Shown: positions 1 to 6,562 of the stretch, one piece after another
Layout: the number at the start of each line of letters is the position of its first letter
Position numbering within the stretch: the first letter of the stretch is position 1
Source of the DNA: CAZWMK01 sp964635065
GTDB lineage: Bacteria > Pseudomonadota > Alphaproteobacteria > Sphingomonadales > Sphingomonadaceae
Direction: 5' to 3'
Length of the DNA: 15,815 nt
Assembly (NCBI GenBank): GCA_964635065.1
Contig: CAZWMK010000047.1
Span: forward strand, 1 to 15,815
The notes under the pieces: generated by a model
The model's database searches: none
Seen by the model: only the letters and a program-made list of their open reading frames with translations
What the model was told of the DNA's origin: nothing
Position numbers and translations under genes: made by a program

Positions 1-406
1 GGGCGGTCTGTCGGATGCCGATATCGATCAGATGGTGAAGGACGCCGAACGCTTTGCCGAAGAAGACAAGAAGCGTCGTGAATCGGCCGAAGCACGCAAC
101 CAGGCCGACAGCCTGATCCACACGACCGAACGCCAGCTTGTCGAACATGCCGACAAGGTCGATGGCGGCCTGAAGGCTGAAATCGAAGCGGCGATTGCCG
201 ATTTGAAGGGTGTCCTCGACAGCAACGACGTTGCGACCATTCAGGGCAAGACGCAGGCGTTGGCGCAGTCGGCAATGAAGATGGGCGAAGCCATCTACAA
301 GGCCGAACAGGCGCAGGCTGCCTCGCCGGGTGCCGATGCGGGTGGCGCAAAGAATGACGACGTCGTCGATGCCGAGTTCTCGGAAGTCGACGAAGACAAG
401 AAGTAA
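1..406 (+). CDS. dnaK: Chaperone protein DnaK (Hsp70), C-terminal part only
   Basis: This is the 3' end of dnaK; the reading frame is open from the window edge (codons from base 2) to TAA at 404-406. The visible 134 residues are the helical lid and the tail of Hsp70. They begin GGLSDADIDQMVKDAE, continue through the charged lid helices (EEDKKRRESAEARNQADSL), and finish in the Gly/Ala-rich linker and acidic tail DDVVDAEFSEVDEDKK, which is typical of proteobacterial DnaK. The ATPase and peptide-binding domains lie outside the window. DnaK is the cytoplasmic ATP-driven chaperone that works with DnaJ and GrpE. dnaJ follows 70 bp downstream on the same strand, the classical dnaKJ order, separated by a perfect hairpin. 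Its heat-shock promoter would be upstream of the window. Confidence 0.95.
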   Translation, partial: GGLSDADIDQMVKDAERFAEEDKKRRESAEARNQADSLIHTTERQLVEHADKVDGGLKAEIEAAIADLKGVLDSNDVATIQGKTQALAQSAMKMGEAIYKAEQAQAASPGADAGGAKNDDVVDAEFSEVDEDKK

Positions 407-415
407 GAAACCCGG

Positions 416-445
416 CAGCCGCCCGCACGTCGGTGCGGGCGGCTG
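416..445 (+). terminator. Hairpin between dnaK and dnaJ (attenuator or weak terminator)
   Basis: A perfect 13-bp inverted repeat (416-428 pairing with 433-445) encloses a 4-base loop, GTCG, ten bases after the dnaK stop. Only TT follows directly, with a mixed T-rich stretch (GGGTCTTTT) about 15 bases on. It is therefore not a textbook intrinsic terminator. Partial termination or a 3' stabilising structure that keeps DnaJ levels below DnaK is the likely role, by inference. Confidence 0.6.
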
Positions 446-476
446 TTGACTCTGGGTCTTTTGAGCGGGCGGTCCG

Positions 477-1613
477 ATGATCGAAGCCGACTATTATGAA
501 TTGCTCGGTGTCGAGCGCACCGCCGACGATAAGGTGCTGAAAAGCGCCTATCGCAAACTGGCGATGCAATATCACCCCGACAAAAATCCGGGGTGCAGCG
601 AATCCGAAGCCAAGTTCAAGGCCATCAACGAGGCCTATGACTGTCTGAAGGATGCGCAAAAACGTGCGGCCTATGACCGTTATGGCAAGGCTGCATTCCA
701 GAATGGTCATGCTGGCCCCGGTGCAGGCGCGGGCGCGGGCTTTGACCAGTTCTCGGACATTTTCGAAAATATCTTCGGTGACATGATGGGCGGCGGCCGC
801 AGCCGCGGGCGCAATGCTGCCGCGCGCGGGTCCGACCTGCGCTATGATCTTGAACTGACGCTGGAAGAAGCCTTCCACGGCAAGACGGTCGACCTGACGC
901 TTGACGTCTCGGTTGGCTGCGAACCTTGCGGCGGCACGGGCGCGAAGCCCGGCACGGCGCCGAAAGCCTGCGGCACCTGCGGCGGTCACGGCAAGGTGCG
1001 GATGCAGCAGGGATTCTTCATGGTTGAACGCACCTGTCCCGCTTGCCATGGCGCGGGTCAAGTGATCGCCGATCCCTGCGATAGCTGCCATGGTCATGGC
1101 CGCGTCGATCAGGAAAAGACCTTGCAGGTCAAGGTGCCTGCCGGTGTTGACGATGGCACGCGCATTCGCCTGACGGGCGAGGGCGAGGCCGGGATGCGCG
1201 GCGGACCATCAGGCGATCTCTATATTTTCGTACACCTCAAAGCGCACAAGATGTTCAAGCGCGAGGGTACGACGCTGTTTGCCGCTGTGCCGCTCTCGAT
1301 GACGCAGGCGGCCTTGGGTGGTGACATCGAAGTGCCGGGGATCGACAAACAGAAGGTTGCGGTCAAGATTCCGGCAGGTACCCAGTCGGGCCGCCAGTTC
1401 CGCGTTCGCGGGCGTGGCATGCCGCCATTGAACGGCGGTGGCGCAGGCGATTTGGTCATCCAGGTGGAAGTCGAGATTCCGACCAGGCTGACGCCGCGTC
1501 AGCGCGAGCTTCTGGAAGAGTTCCGCGAGATCGAGGGCGAGGCCGAAAGCTGTCCGAAATCGAGCGGCTTCTTCGGTCGCCTCAAGGGCATGTGGGACGA
1601 ACTGACCGACTGA
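477..1613 (+). CDS. dnaJ: Chaperone protein DnaJ (Hsp40)
   Basis: This is a full-length class A J-protein of 378 residues, against 376 in E. coli. In order it has the J domain (about 1-70) with the DnaK-activating HPD triad at 33-35, a Gly/Phe-rich linker (about 78-108), and a zinc-binding domain. The zinc domain has four CxxCxGxG repeats, with cysteines at 148/151, 165/168, 187/190 and 201/204. The C-terminal substrate-binding domains follow, with the conserved GDLYIFVHLKAHKMFKREG stretch. All eight zinc cysteines are present. DnaJ delivers unfolded proteins to DnaK and stimulates its ATPase in the cytoplasm. The ATG is preceded by a weak purine-rich sequence (GAGCGGGCGG). It lies 70 bp after dnaK and is probably co-transcribed with it, modulated by the hairpin at 416-445. 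Confidence 0.97.
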   Translation: MIEADYYELLGVERTADDKVLKSAYRKLAMQYHPDKNPGCSESEAKFKAINEAYDCLKDAQKRAAYDRYGKAAFQNGHAGPGAGAGAGFDQFSDIFENIFGDMMGGGRSRGRNAAARGSDLRYDLELTLEEAFHGKTVDLTLDVSVGCEPCGGTGAKPGTAPKACGTCGGHGKVRMQQGFFMVERTCPACHGAGQVIADPCDSCHGHGRVDQEKTLQVKVPAGVDDGTRIRLTGEGEAGMRGGPSGDLYIFVHLKAHKMFKREGTTLFAAVPLSMTQAALGGDIEVPGIDKQKVAVKIPAGTQSGRQFRVRGRGMPPLNGGGAGDLVIQVEVEIPTRLTPRQRELLEEFREIEGEAESCPKSSGFFGRLKGMWDELTD

Positions 1614-1659
1614 ACCCGGTCTGCCTGCTCTCGACATTTTCATACATGCCGGGCAGTGT

Positions 1660-2787
1660 GTGGCTGTGGGTCTGGAACGCGATCTTGAAGACTGGCAGGC
1701 CGCGGGCCTGATTACGGCCGAGCAGGCGCAGGCGATTCGTGCCCATGAAGGCGAGACGCGACGGCCCTATGCGACATGGGCGGTGATCGGCGTCGGTCTG
1801 CTTGCACTGGCGCTTGGACTGGTGCTGGTGGTGGCCGCCAACTGGGACCGCATTCCCGCAAACATAAAGCTTGGCGTGCATTTCCTTGTGACGGCCGCTG
1901 CCGCCTTTGGCGTGTGGGACGGCGTGCGCCGCCAGCGGCGCTGGCAAACCGAAGGGGCGCTGTTCCTGTTTGGCGCGCTTGTGCTGTCGGGCCTGGCGCT
2001 ACAGGGGCAGGTGTATCAGCTTATTGCACCGATCTGGCAGTTGCTTGCCTGGTGGGCTGTGTTGATGCTGCCTGCGCTTTTGCTCCTCGGACAGACCCGG
2101 CTTCTGGGTAAGACACTGGGTCTGATGCTGGCCTGGCTGGCGCTGGTCTTTCCGATGGATGATCATGGTGCCTGGCAACAGCAGGCCATTGGCCTGTCTG
2201 CGGCTTATCCGTTCCTGCTGCTTGCGCTGTCGTTGCCGTTTCGGAACCGCCCCGCCTTTCAGACGTCGCTTAGGGAATTGGGGCTGGGCATTCTTCTGCT
2301 CGGTGCCAGCCTGACGCATCTGGTCTGGGCGACGACGGTCGACCAAAAGGCAGTGCACGAAGCGCTGGAAATACTGCCGATACCGCTGATGGCGGCTGCG
2401 GGGCTGCTGGTGCTGCTGATGCGCCTGCCCCAGAGTGGCGAACGTGCCGTGCTGACCACGGCAAGTATTGCAGCCTTCATTTCCGGCGCGATGCCGCTGG
2501 TGACGCTGCATGGCGAAGGCTGGCACTGGCGCTTTTTCGGCGCCCTGATCTTTGCCGCCATGTGGGGCGCGGTGGCGCAGGCCGCTTATGCCGCCGGCTG
2601 GCGGCTGCTGTTCGGCTTGTGCATGGGCGCGCTCGCCGTGCGGCTGTTCATCATTTACTTTGAACTTTTCGGGTCGCTTGCCATGACGGGGATGGGGTTG
2701 ATCGTCGCGGGCGGGCTGATCATTGCCCTGGCGTTGACATGGCGGCGGTTCATGGGCTGGCTGCCCGCGCCAAAGGGAAAAGCATGA
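1660..2787 (+). CDS. DUF2157 domain-containing polytopic membrane protein
   Basis: This predicted inner-membrane protein has 375 residues. A short soluble N-terminal helix pair (LERDLEDWQAAGLITAEQ, and AIRAHE) is the hallmark of DUF2157. About ten hydrophobic segments follow, beginning at residue 40, with the characteristic AANWDRIP sequence after the first. The family's function is unknown. No ATG is available in this frame near the family N-terminus, so the start is GTG at 1660, or possibly GTG at 1666. The ATG at 1646 is in a different frame. The last codons overlap the next gene by four bases (ATGA), so the pair is probably translated together. DUF2157 and GDYXXLXY proteins are often neighbours or fused in proteobacteria, which supports a joint membrane function. 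Confidence 0.9.
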   Translation: MAVGLERDLEDWQAAGLITAEQAQAIRAHEGETRRPYATWAVIGVGLLALALGLVLVVAANWDRIPANIKLGVHFLVTAAAAFGVWDGVRRQRRWQTEGALFLFGALVLSGLALQGQVYQLIAPIWQLLAWWAVLMLPALLLLGQTRLLGKTLGLMLAWLALVFPMDDHGAWQQQAIGLSAAYPFLLLALSLPFRNRPAFQTSLRELGLGILLLGASLTHLVWATTVDQKAVHEALEILPIPLMAAAGLLVLLMRLPQSGERAVLTTASIAAFISGAMPLVTLHGEGWHWRFFGALIFAAMWGAVAQAAYAAGWRLLFGLCMGALAVRLFIIYFELFGSLAMTGMGLIVAGGLIIALALTWRRFMGWLPAPKGKA

Positions 2788-3254
2788 AGCGCCCGCTGAT
2801 CCTTGCCGCACTTTTGTTGCCGCTTGTCGGGCTGTTGGCTGGCATGGTGATCAATACTGTACAGCGGGCGGATGCAGTACATTGGGTCATCCCGGTGACG
2901 GGATATGATCCGCGCGATCCGCTGCGCGGCCATTTCATCGCTTTTCGCTATGACTGGACGGTCGATGGCGATGCCGGGCAATGCCGGGCCGGGCTGTGCA
3001 TGATCTGTCTGGAGCAGCACGGCGAAACCGTTGTGGCCAGGGTTGTCCCGCGCGATTCGGTGGTGACATGCCCCGCCCGTGTCGATCCTCTGGCCAGCAG
3101 CATCACGTCTGATTTCGGTAGCCGCATATTCGTGTCTGAAGCCAGCGCCCCCGCATTGGAGGCGGCGCTGCGCCGAGGACCGATGGCGGTCGAGACACTG
3201 TTGACGCGAGACGGTCGGCTGATCAACCAGCGGTTGGTCCCGTTGACGCATTAA
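2784..3254 (+). CDS. GDYXXLXY domain-containing protein
   Basis: The 156-residue protein has an N-terminal membrane anchor or uncleaved signal (about 4-24) and a predicted periplasmic domain. After VTGYDPRDPLRG comes the family signature, G49-H-F-I-A-F-R-Y56, a variant of GDYxxLxY in which His and Phe replace Asp-Tyr and Leu. A cysteine cluster follows, C67-x4-C72-x2-C75, with another Cys near residue 99. Function is unknown; family members are encoded beside DUF2157 membrane proteins, as here. The start is set by the ATGA overlap with the upstream gene and by AGGGAAA a few bases before it. A longer frame opening at 2739 exists, but it would read through the end of the DUF2157 gene and lacks the family N-terminus. 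Confidence 0.85.
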   Translation: MKRPLILAALLLPLVGLLAGMVINTVQRADAVHWVIPVTGYDPRDPLRGHFIAFRYDWTVDGDAGQCRAGLCMICLEQHGETVVARVVPRDSVVTCPARVDPLASSITSDFGSRIFVSEASAPALEAALRRGPMAVETLLTRDGRLINQRLVPLTH

Positions 3255-3262
3255 ACTATTAT

Positions 3263-3279
3263 CCGTTCAGGCTGAACGG
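3263..3279. terminator. Small inverted repeat between convergent genes
   Basis: A 7-bp perfect inverted repeat (CCGTTCA, loop GGC, TGAACGG) lies eight bases after the GDYXXLXY stop and 28 bases beyond the coq7 stop. It has no T-run on the plus strand; on the minus strand an AT-rich ATAATAGTTTAA follows. It could be a weak terminator, mainly for coq7. Confidence 0.35.
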
Positions 3280-3306
3280 AGACGGCCGTAGCCGCAATCG
3301 CGGTGA

Positions 3307-3855
3307 TCAGATCCGCTTGCTGAGGGCAATGGCGGCGCGACACCCGGCCCGGATGGCGGCGGACAGCAGGGGATAGGCCGGCGCTTCCTCGGCCTTGTGC
3401 GCGCGGGCAGTTTCGCGATGTTCGACCTCTTCGGCCTGAAAATCGGCAATATGCGCCGACAGTTCGGGATCGCAGTCACCCAACTGATCACGCTGTTCCT
3501 GATAGTGCCGGTCGATTTCAGTCTCGATGGCGACAGTGCAGGCCATGGCGGCTCGCGGACCCAGAAGCGCTGTGGCGGCGCCAAGGGCAAAACCGGCAAC
3601 ATCCCATAGCGGCGCAAGAAGCGTCGGGCGCACGCGGCGTTCGGTCATCAGCCGGTTGAAAACGGCGAGATGGCGGTCTTCCTGCGCGGCCATATGGCCA
3701 ATCACGCGGGCTGCCGGATGGCGCCCGCCCATCACGGCCAGCTGCCCGGCGTAAATGCGCGTCGCGCCAAACTCGCCTGCCTGATCAACGCGAACCATCG
3801 CTGCAACATCAGGGGTGGTTGAGGGTGCGTTTGTCATTTGCGCAGCAGCAGCCAT
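3307..3855 (-). CDS. coq7: Coq7-type demethoxyubiquinone hydroxylase
   Basis: The 182-residue protein is a di-iron carboxylate enzyme of the Coq7/CAT5 family, which hydroxylates demethoxyubiquinol in ubiquinone synthesis at the inner membrane. The expected ligands are visible: E28 in DQAGEFGATRIYAGQ, E59xxH62 in AAQEDRHL, E111 in VAIETEIDRHY, and E143xxH146 in AEEVEHRE. A hydrophobic stretch (about 84-107) fits interfacial membrane binding. The start at 3855 is chosen because TGGAG (3863-3867) lies seven bases before it. The internal ATG at 3837 would form an ATGA overlap with dsbB but has no visible ribosome-binding site; both give an intact domain. It overlaps the end of dsbB by 22 bp, so the two are co-transcribed. 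Confidence 0.95.
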   Translation of the reverse strand: MAAAAQMTNAPSTTPDVAAMVRVDQAGEFGATRIYAGQLAVMGGRHPAARVIGHMAAQEDRHLAVFNRLMTERRVRPTLLAPLWDVAGFALGAATALLGPRAAMACTVAIETEIDRHYQEQRDQLGDCDPELSAHIADFQAEEVEHRETARAHKAEEAPAYPLLSAAIRAGCRAAIALSKRI

Positions 3856-4328
3856 GTCGATGCTCCAGCAGTCAGGAGAGAAAGAAGGGCATTATACCCT
3901 GCCATGGAAATGCCGAACAGGCTCCAGGCAATCGCGTCGCACCGCACGATGGGTGCCGCGAAAATATCCTGCGACAAGCCTGCACCCGACAGACTGATGC
4001 TGTCGCTGGTGCACTGGGTCAAGCCTTCCCACCATTGCAGTTCAACGCCCGCATGAAAAACGCCGATGGCGCCCGTGACCAAAATGGAAAAGGCTGCAAG
4101 CCAGAGCAGCGGGCGTCGGTTCGCGGCGGACACGACAAAGGCGAGCAAGGCCAGCGCCAGTGCAGCGCCATGGGGCCATCGTTGCCAGATGCACATCTCG
4201 CACGGATAAAGCCCGCCGATATGCTCAAAGGCAAAAGCCCCGCCAAGCAAGCCTAGCGGCATCAGGAACAACAGGCCATGCGCCAGATTTTGTGCGCGGT
4301 GCGCGTCCGGTCCTTGCGTCTGCATCAT
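3834..4328 (-). CDS. dsbB: Disulfide bond formation protein B (DsbB family)
   Basis: This is a quinone-dependent inner-membrane oxidase of 164 residues with four hydrophobic segments. The first periplasmic loop carries the redox pair C43-x2-C46, followed by W-Q49-R50; the QR pair is the family's quinone-interaction signature. The second periplasmic loop carries C106 and C130. The C-terminal helix has the conserved SLFGISMAGYN sequence. DsbB reoxidises periplasmic DsbA and passes electrons to ubiquinone, which gives a metabolic link to the adjacent coq7. Two adjacent ATG codons (4328 and 4325) begin the frame and no strong ribosome-binding site is seen, so the exact start is uncertain by one residue. 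It may be co-transcribed with the small gene 40 bp upstream. Confidence 0.94.
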   Translation of the reverse strand: MMQTQGPDAHRAQNLAHGLLFLMPLGLLGGAFAFEHIGGLYPCEMCIWQRWPHGAALALALLAFVVSAANRRPLLWLAAFSILVTGAIGVFHAGVELQWWEGLTQCTSDSISLSGAGLSQDIFAAPIVRCDAIAWSLFGISMAGYNALLSLLTAGASTWLLLRK

Positions 4329-4368
4329 GATGTTTCATAACCAGCCTGCCGGTTCCGGCCAAGAGGCG

Positions 4369-4590
4369 TCAGGATTTGCTCTGCAACTCCTTATTGCGGG
4401 TCGTGCGGACGGTGGCGAGGAAGGAAGGGCCGAAACCGTGCATCGCCTCGATTTCCAGCCGGGCCAGTCGCAGGAAGCGCGCAACACTGCGCAGATCGAC
4501 ATCCAGCGCTTCGGTTTCCAGCACGCCAAGGCATGCATGCAGCCCTCCGATGGCTTTCATGCGGTCGATTTCCGACGCTGGCACACGCAT
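4369..4590 (-). CDS. Small hypothetical protein, 73 residues
   Basis: I do not recognise this gene. It encodes a soluble-looking, probably all-helical peptide beginning MRVPASEIDRMKAIGG, with an amphipathic middle (EALDVDLRSVARFLRLARLEIEAM) and a basic tail. There is no signal peptide or membrane segment. A good purine-rich ribosome-binding site (GGAAGGGCGAAGAG) directly precedes the ATG. It points the same way as dsbB-coq7 and ends 40 bp before dsbB, so it could be the first gene of that transcript. Overlapping frames on both strands look like low-complexity shadows (Arg/Ser-rich). The coding call rests on the start context, balanced composition and position only. Confidence 0.6.
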   Translation of the reverse strand: MRVPASEIDRMKAIGGLHACLGVLETEALDVDLRSVARFLRLARLEIEAMHGFGPSFLATVRTTRNKELQSKS

Positions 4591-4765
4591 CTCTTCGCCC
4601 TTCCCTGATGATTCCCACAGACCAAAGACGACAGATTTTATTGTTGTTTAAACGGATAATCGCACATGTAATGATATTATGTAACTCCAACGATTGACGC
4701 AATCAAATTAGTTTGCAGGTGCATTTTTCAGGGGATTGCGGCTGCGCCATGCGTAAGCCTGTCAT
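4591..4765. promoter_or_regulatory. AT-rich divergent promoter region upstream of the ECF sigma factor
   Basis: This 175-bp gap lies between the minus-strand small gene and the plus-strand sigma gene. It is much richer in A/T than its flanks, especially about 4636-4710. It contains a direct repeat of ATGTAA (4666-4671 and 4679-4684, 13-bp period). No confident -35/-10 pair could be assigned. It should hold the promoters of both flanking transcripts. Confidence 0.5.
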
Positions 4766-5335
4766 ATGCTGAAAGTCATGACAGTTCCTGCATCCCTTCC
4801 GGACCTGCCTGCGCACATGCGCGCGGTGGCGGAAGGCGACCGGCGTGCCTTTCATGCCCTGGTGCAACATCTCTACGGACCCGGCATGACAGTCGCACTG
4901 CGCGTGCTCGGCGATCGGGCCGAGGCGGAAGATGCCGTGCAGACAGCCTTTCTGAAGCTGTGGAGGCAGGCACGGCTGTTCGATCCGGCACGCGGCAACG
5001 TGCAGGGCTGGTTCTATCGGCTGCTTGTCAACTGCTGTCTTGATCGCAGGCGGATGATGAAGCCGGTGGTAATGCTTGACGAAGCGATCGATGTTGCGGA
5101 CAGCGCACCGCTGCCGGATGCGCTGGCCGAACAGTCAGGCCGGGCTTCGGCGGTCAATGCGGCGGTTTCCGCCCTCAACCCCCGTCAACGGGCTGCAATT
5201 GCGCTGTTTTACGGCGATGGCGCCTCGATGGCTGAAATCGCCGATATTCTGGATACCACGCCCAAGGCGGTGGAGGGGCTTCTGGCGCGGGCGCGACAGG
5301 TGCTGGCGGACACATTGATGGAGTTGCAGGCATGA
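4766..5335 (+). CDS. ECF-type RNA polymerase sigma factor
   Basis: This is a group IV (extracytoplasmic function) sigma factor of 189 residues. Region 2 spans about 24-95, with the core-binding/-10 helix sequence EAEDAVQTAFLKLWRQA followed by GWFYRLLVNCCLDRRR. An acidic variable linker follows, then region 4 (about 128-185) with LNPRQRAAIALFYGDGASMAEIADIL and a helix-turn-helix reading TTPKAVEGLLARAR. There is no long C-terminal extension. It starts a three-gene unit, overlapping the next gene by ATGA, and the next two genes look like its membrane anti-sigma and a periplasmic sensor. The ATG at 4778 (fifth codon) is an alternative start; neither has a strong ribosome-binding site. Such factors usually activate their own promoter, which would lie in 4591-4765. 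Confidence 0.93.
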   Translation: MLKVMTVPASLPDLPAHMRAVAEGDRRAFHALVQHLYGPGMTVALRVLGDRAEAEDAVQTAFLKLWRQARLFDPARGNVQGWFYRLLVNCCLDRRRMMKPVVMLDEAIDVADSAPLPDALAEQSGRASAVNAAVSALNPRQRAAIALFYGDGASMAEIADILDTTPKAVEGLLARARQVLADTLMELQA

Positions 5336-5868
5336 ACAGACAGCGGGCATGGGACATCATCGCCAGTCATGGCGCAAATCCCGCACGCTGGCCTGTCAGC
5401 GAACGGCCTGCCCTTGCTGCGCTCCTGGCCGACGACGCGGCGCTTGGTGCACTGCGCGACCGTGCGCGTCGCGTGGACGCGCTTCTTGACGACTGGCTGG
5501 TGCTGAGCGGAGACGCAGCAGGCGTTGATGCCGCTGGCGACGGCGAATCCGCCCGTCGCATGGCAGACCGCATCACGCTGCATCTGCCACCGCAGGAGAT
5601 GTCGGCCCCGCGGGCGTGGTCACGCCGCTGGCGGGCCGGGATCGTGGCCGTGGGCGCGCTGGCCGCGGCGCTGGTCGCCTTGATCATGTGGCAACCGCAG
5701 CAGGCGGCACCGGAGCCGGGCGAGAGCCTGGCTTCTGCGTCGGACATGACCGCCACGCCGCCGCCTGTGCTGCAGCGCGCAGCGGCGCACGTCGATGCCA
5801 CCGATGCCGACGCCTATGTGTGGACCACATTATTCACAACGACAGAAGAAGAGGAAAGGCTGATATGA
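5332..5868 (+). CDS. Putative membrane-bound anti-sigma factor
   Basis: The 178-residue protein has a cytoplasmic, helical, Ala/Arg/Asp-rich N-terminal part (about 1-100), one clear transmembrane helix (about 102-120, RAGIVAVGALAAALVALIMW), and a periplasmic tail of about 58 residues ending TTEEEERLI. This is the layout of a one-pass anti-sigma factor that holds the sigma factor at the membrane. It has no cysteine at all, so it is not a zinc-binding (HxxxCxxC) anti-sigma. I recognise no family from its sequence, and the role is inferred from topology and position. It overlaps the sigma gene by four bases upstream and the metal-sensor gene by four downstream, suggesting coupled translation and fixed stoichiometry. 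Confidence 0.75.
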   Translation: MNRQRAWDIIASHGANPARWPVSERPALAALLADDAALGALRDRARRVDALLDDWLVLSGDAAGVDAAGDGESARRMADRITLHLPPQEMSAPRAWSRRWRAGIVAVGALAAALVALIMWQPQQAAPEPGESLASASDMTATPPPVLQRAAAHVDATDADAYVWTTLFTTTEEEERLI

Positions 5869-6353
5869 AGCCGTTTTCAGCCGCGCTGACAGGCTTGGCC
5901 CTGATCATGGCTGTGCCGGTGCTGGCAGATCCAGCCAGCCACGGACATCACGCCGAGCGCAAATACAACCTGATGTTCCAGGGTATCAGCGAGGCAGGGC
6001 GCGTCCAGTTGCGCGGCGTGATGATGGACGCGCGGTCGCCCGACAATCGCGCGGAAATCCGCGCGGCGCGGATGAAAATTCTCGATCTTGTCGATGAGGA
6101 AGACTTGAATGTCGCCGCCATCCAGCGTGCGCAGGCCGAAGAACGCGCGATCGTCGCGCGCCACGCCAAGGCGCGCCAGGATGCCATGCTTGCCGCCATC
6201 CGCAAATTGTCGCCCGCCGATCGCAAGGCCTTCTCTGCCAATATGCGCCAGATGGATGGACGCATGGAAGAACGCATGAAGCGCGTGAGGGGGATGATGC
6301 ACGAGGACCGCATGACACATCCGGCAGCACCGGCTGCATCGTCGCCCGACTGA
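5865..6353 (+). CDS. Periplasmic heavy-metal sensor/resistance protein (Spy/CnrX-like)
   Basis: This secreted protein has 162 residues with a signal peptide of about 21 residues (cleavage after VLA). The mature start is histidine-rich (ADPASHGHHAE). The rest is long, charged, Met-containing helices (LRGVMMDARSPDNRAEIRAA, and SPADRKAFSANMRQMDGRM), the four-helix hairpin pattern of the Metal_resist/Spy/CnrX fold. In the CnrYXH system such a protein senses metal in the periplasm and controls an anti-sigma/ECF sigma pair. Here the same three parts are present in the order sigma, anti-sigma, sensor. It overlaps the anti-sigma gene by ATGA. A general Spy-like chaperone role is the alternative; the metal specificity cannot be read from the sequence. 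Confidence 0.8.
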   Translation: MKPFSAALTGLALIMAVPVLADPASHGHHAERKYNLMFQGISEAGRVQLRGVMMDARSPDNRAEIRAARMKILDLVDEEDLNVAAIQRAQAEERAIVARHAKARQDAMLAAIRKLSPADRKAFSANMRQMDGRMEERMKRVRGMMHEDRMTHPAAPAASSPD

Positions 6354-6370
6354 GCAGGGATTGCCCGGAC

Positions 6371-6404
6371 AGACAGGCCGGACGCCCCCTCATCAGGCCT
6401 GTCT
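6371..6404 (+). repeat. 9-bp inverted repeat upstream of the terminator
   Basis: AGACAGGCC (6371-6379) pairs perfectly with GGCCTGTCT (6396-6404) around a 16-base spacer. It lies between the sensor stop codon and the intrinsic terminator. It has no T-tract, so it may be a 3'-end stabilising stem. Confidence 0.5.
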
Positions 6405-6407
6405 CTG

Positions 6408-6445
6408 AGAGCCTTTTCCGGTCTGGCCGGAAAAGGCTCTTTTTC
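6408..6445 (+). terminator. Intrinsic terminator of the sigma/anti-sigma/sensor operon
   Basis: A perfect 14-bp stem (6408-6421 with 6427-6440) closes a 5-base loop and is followed by TTTTC. It lies 54 bases after the sensor stop codon. It isolates the sigma operon from the photolyase gene. Confidence 0.92.
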
Positions 6446-6562
6446 ATGTGCCCGCCCGGCGTCGTCCGGGGCTGCATCGGACAGCGGCAATTTGCAGCCT
6501 TTCGTTTCATCCGAACCTGGTGTTGAAGCGTGCCGGACGCAGCGGGAGCAATGGACAGGCAT

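Noticed and set aside
1999..2811. A 270-residue minus-strand frame opposite DUF2157
   Set aside because: It is Gln/His/Arg-rich, the typical antisense image of a Leu/Ala-rich membrane protein.
3815..4256. Plus-strand frames opposite dsbB
   Set aside because: No domains are present, while the minus-strand DsbB has both redox Cys pairs and the QR motif.
6477..6509. Possible EcfG-type (GGAAC-N16-17-CGTT) general stress promoter before the photolyase
   Set aside because: The best match has GGAC instead of GGAAC and a spacer that is too long, so it is not supported.
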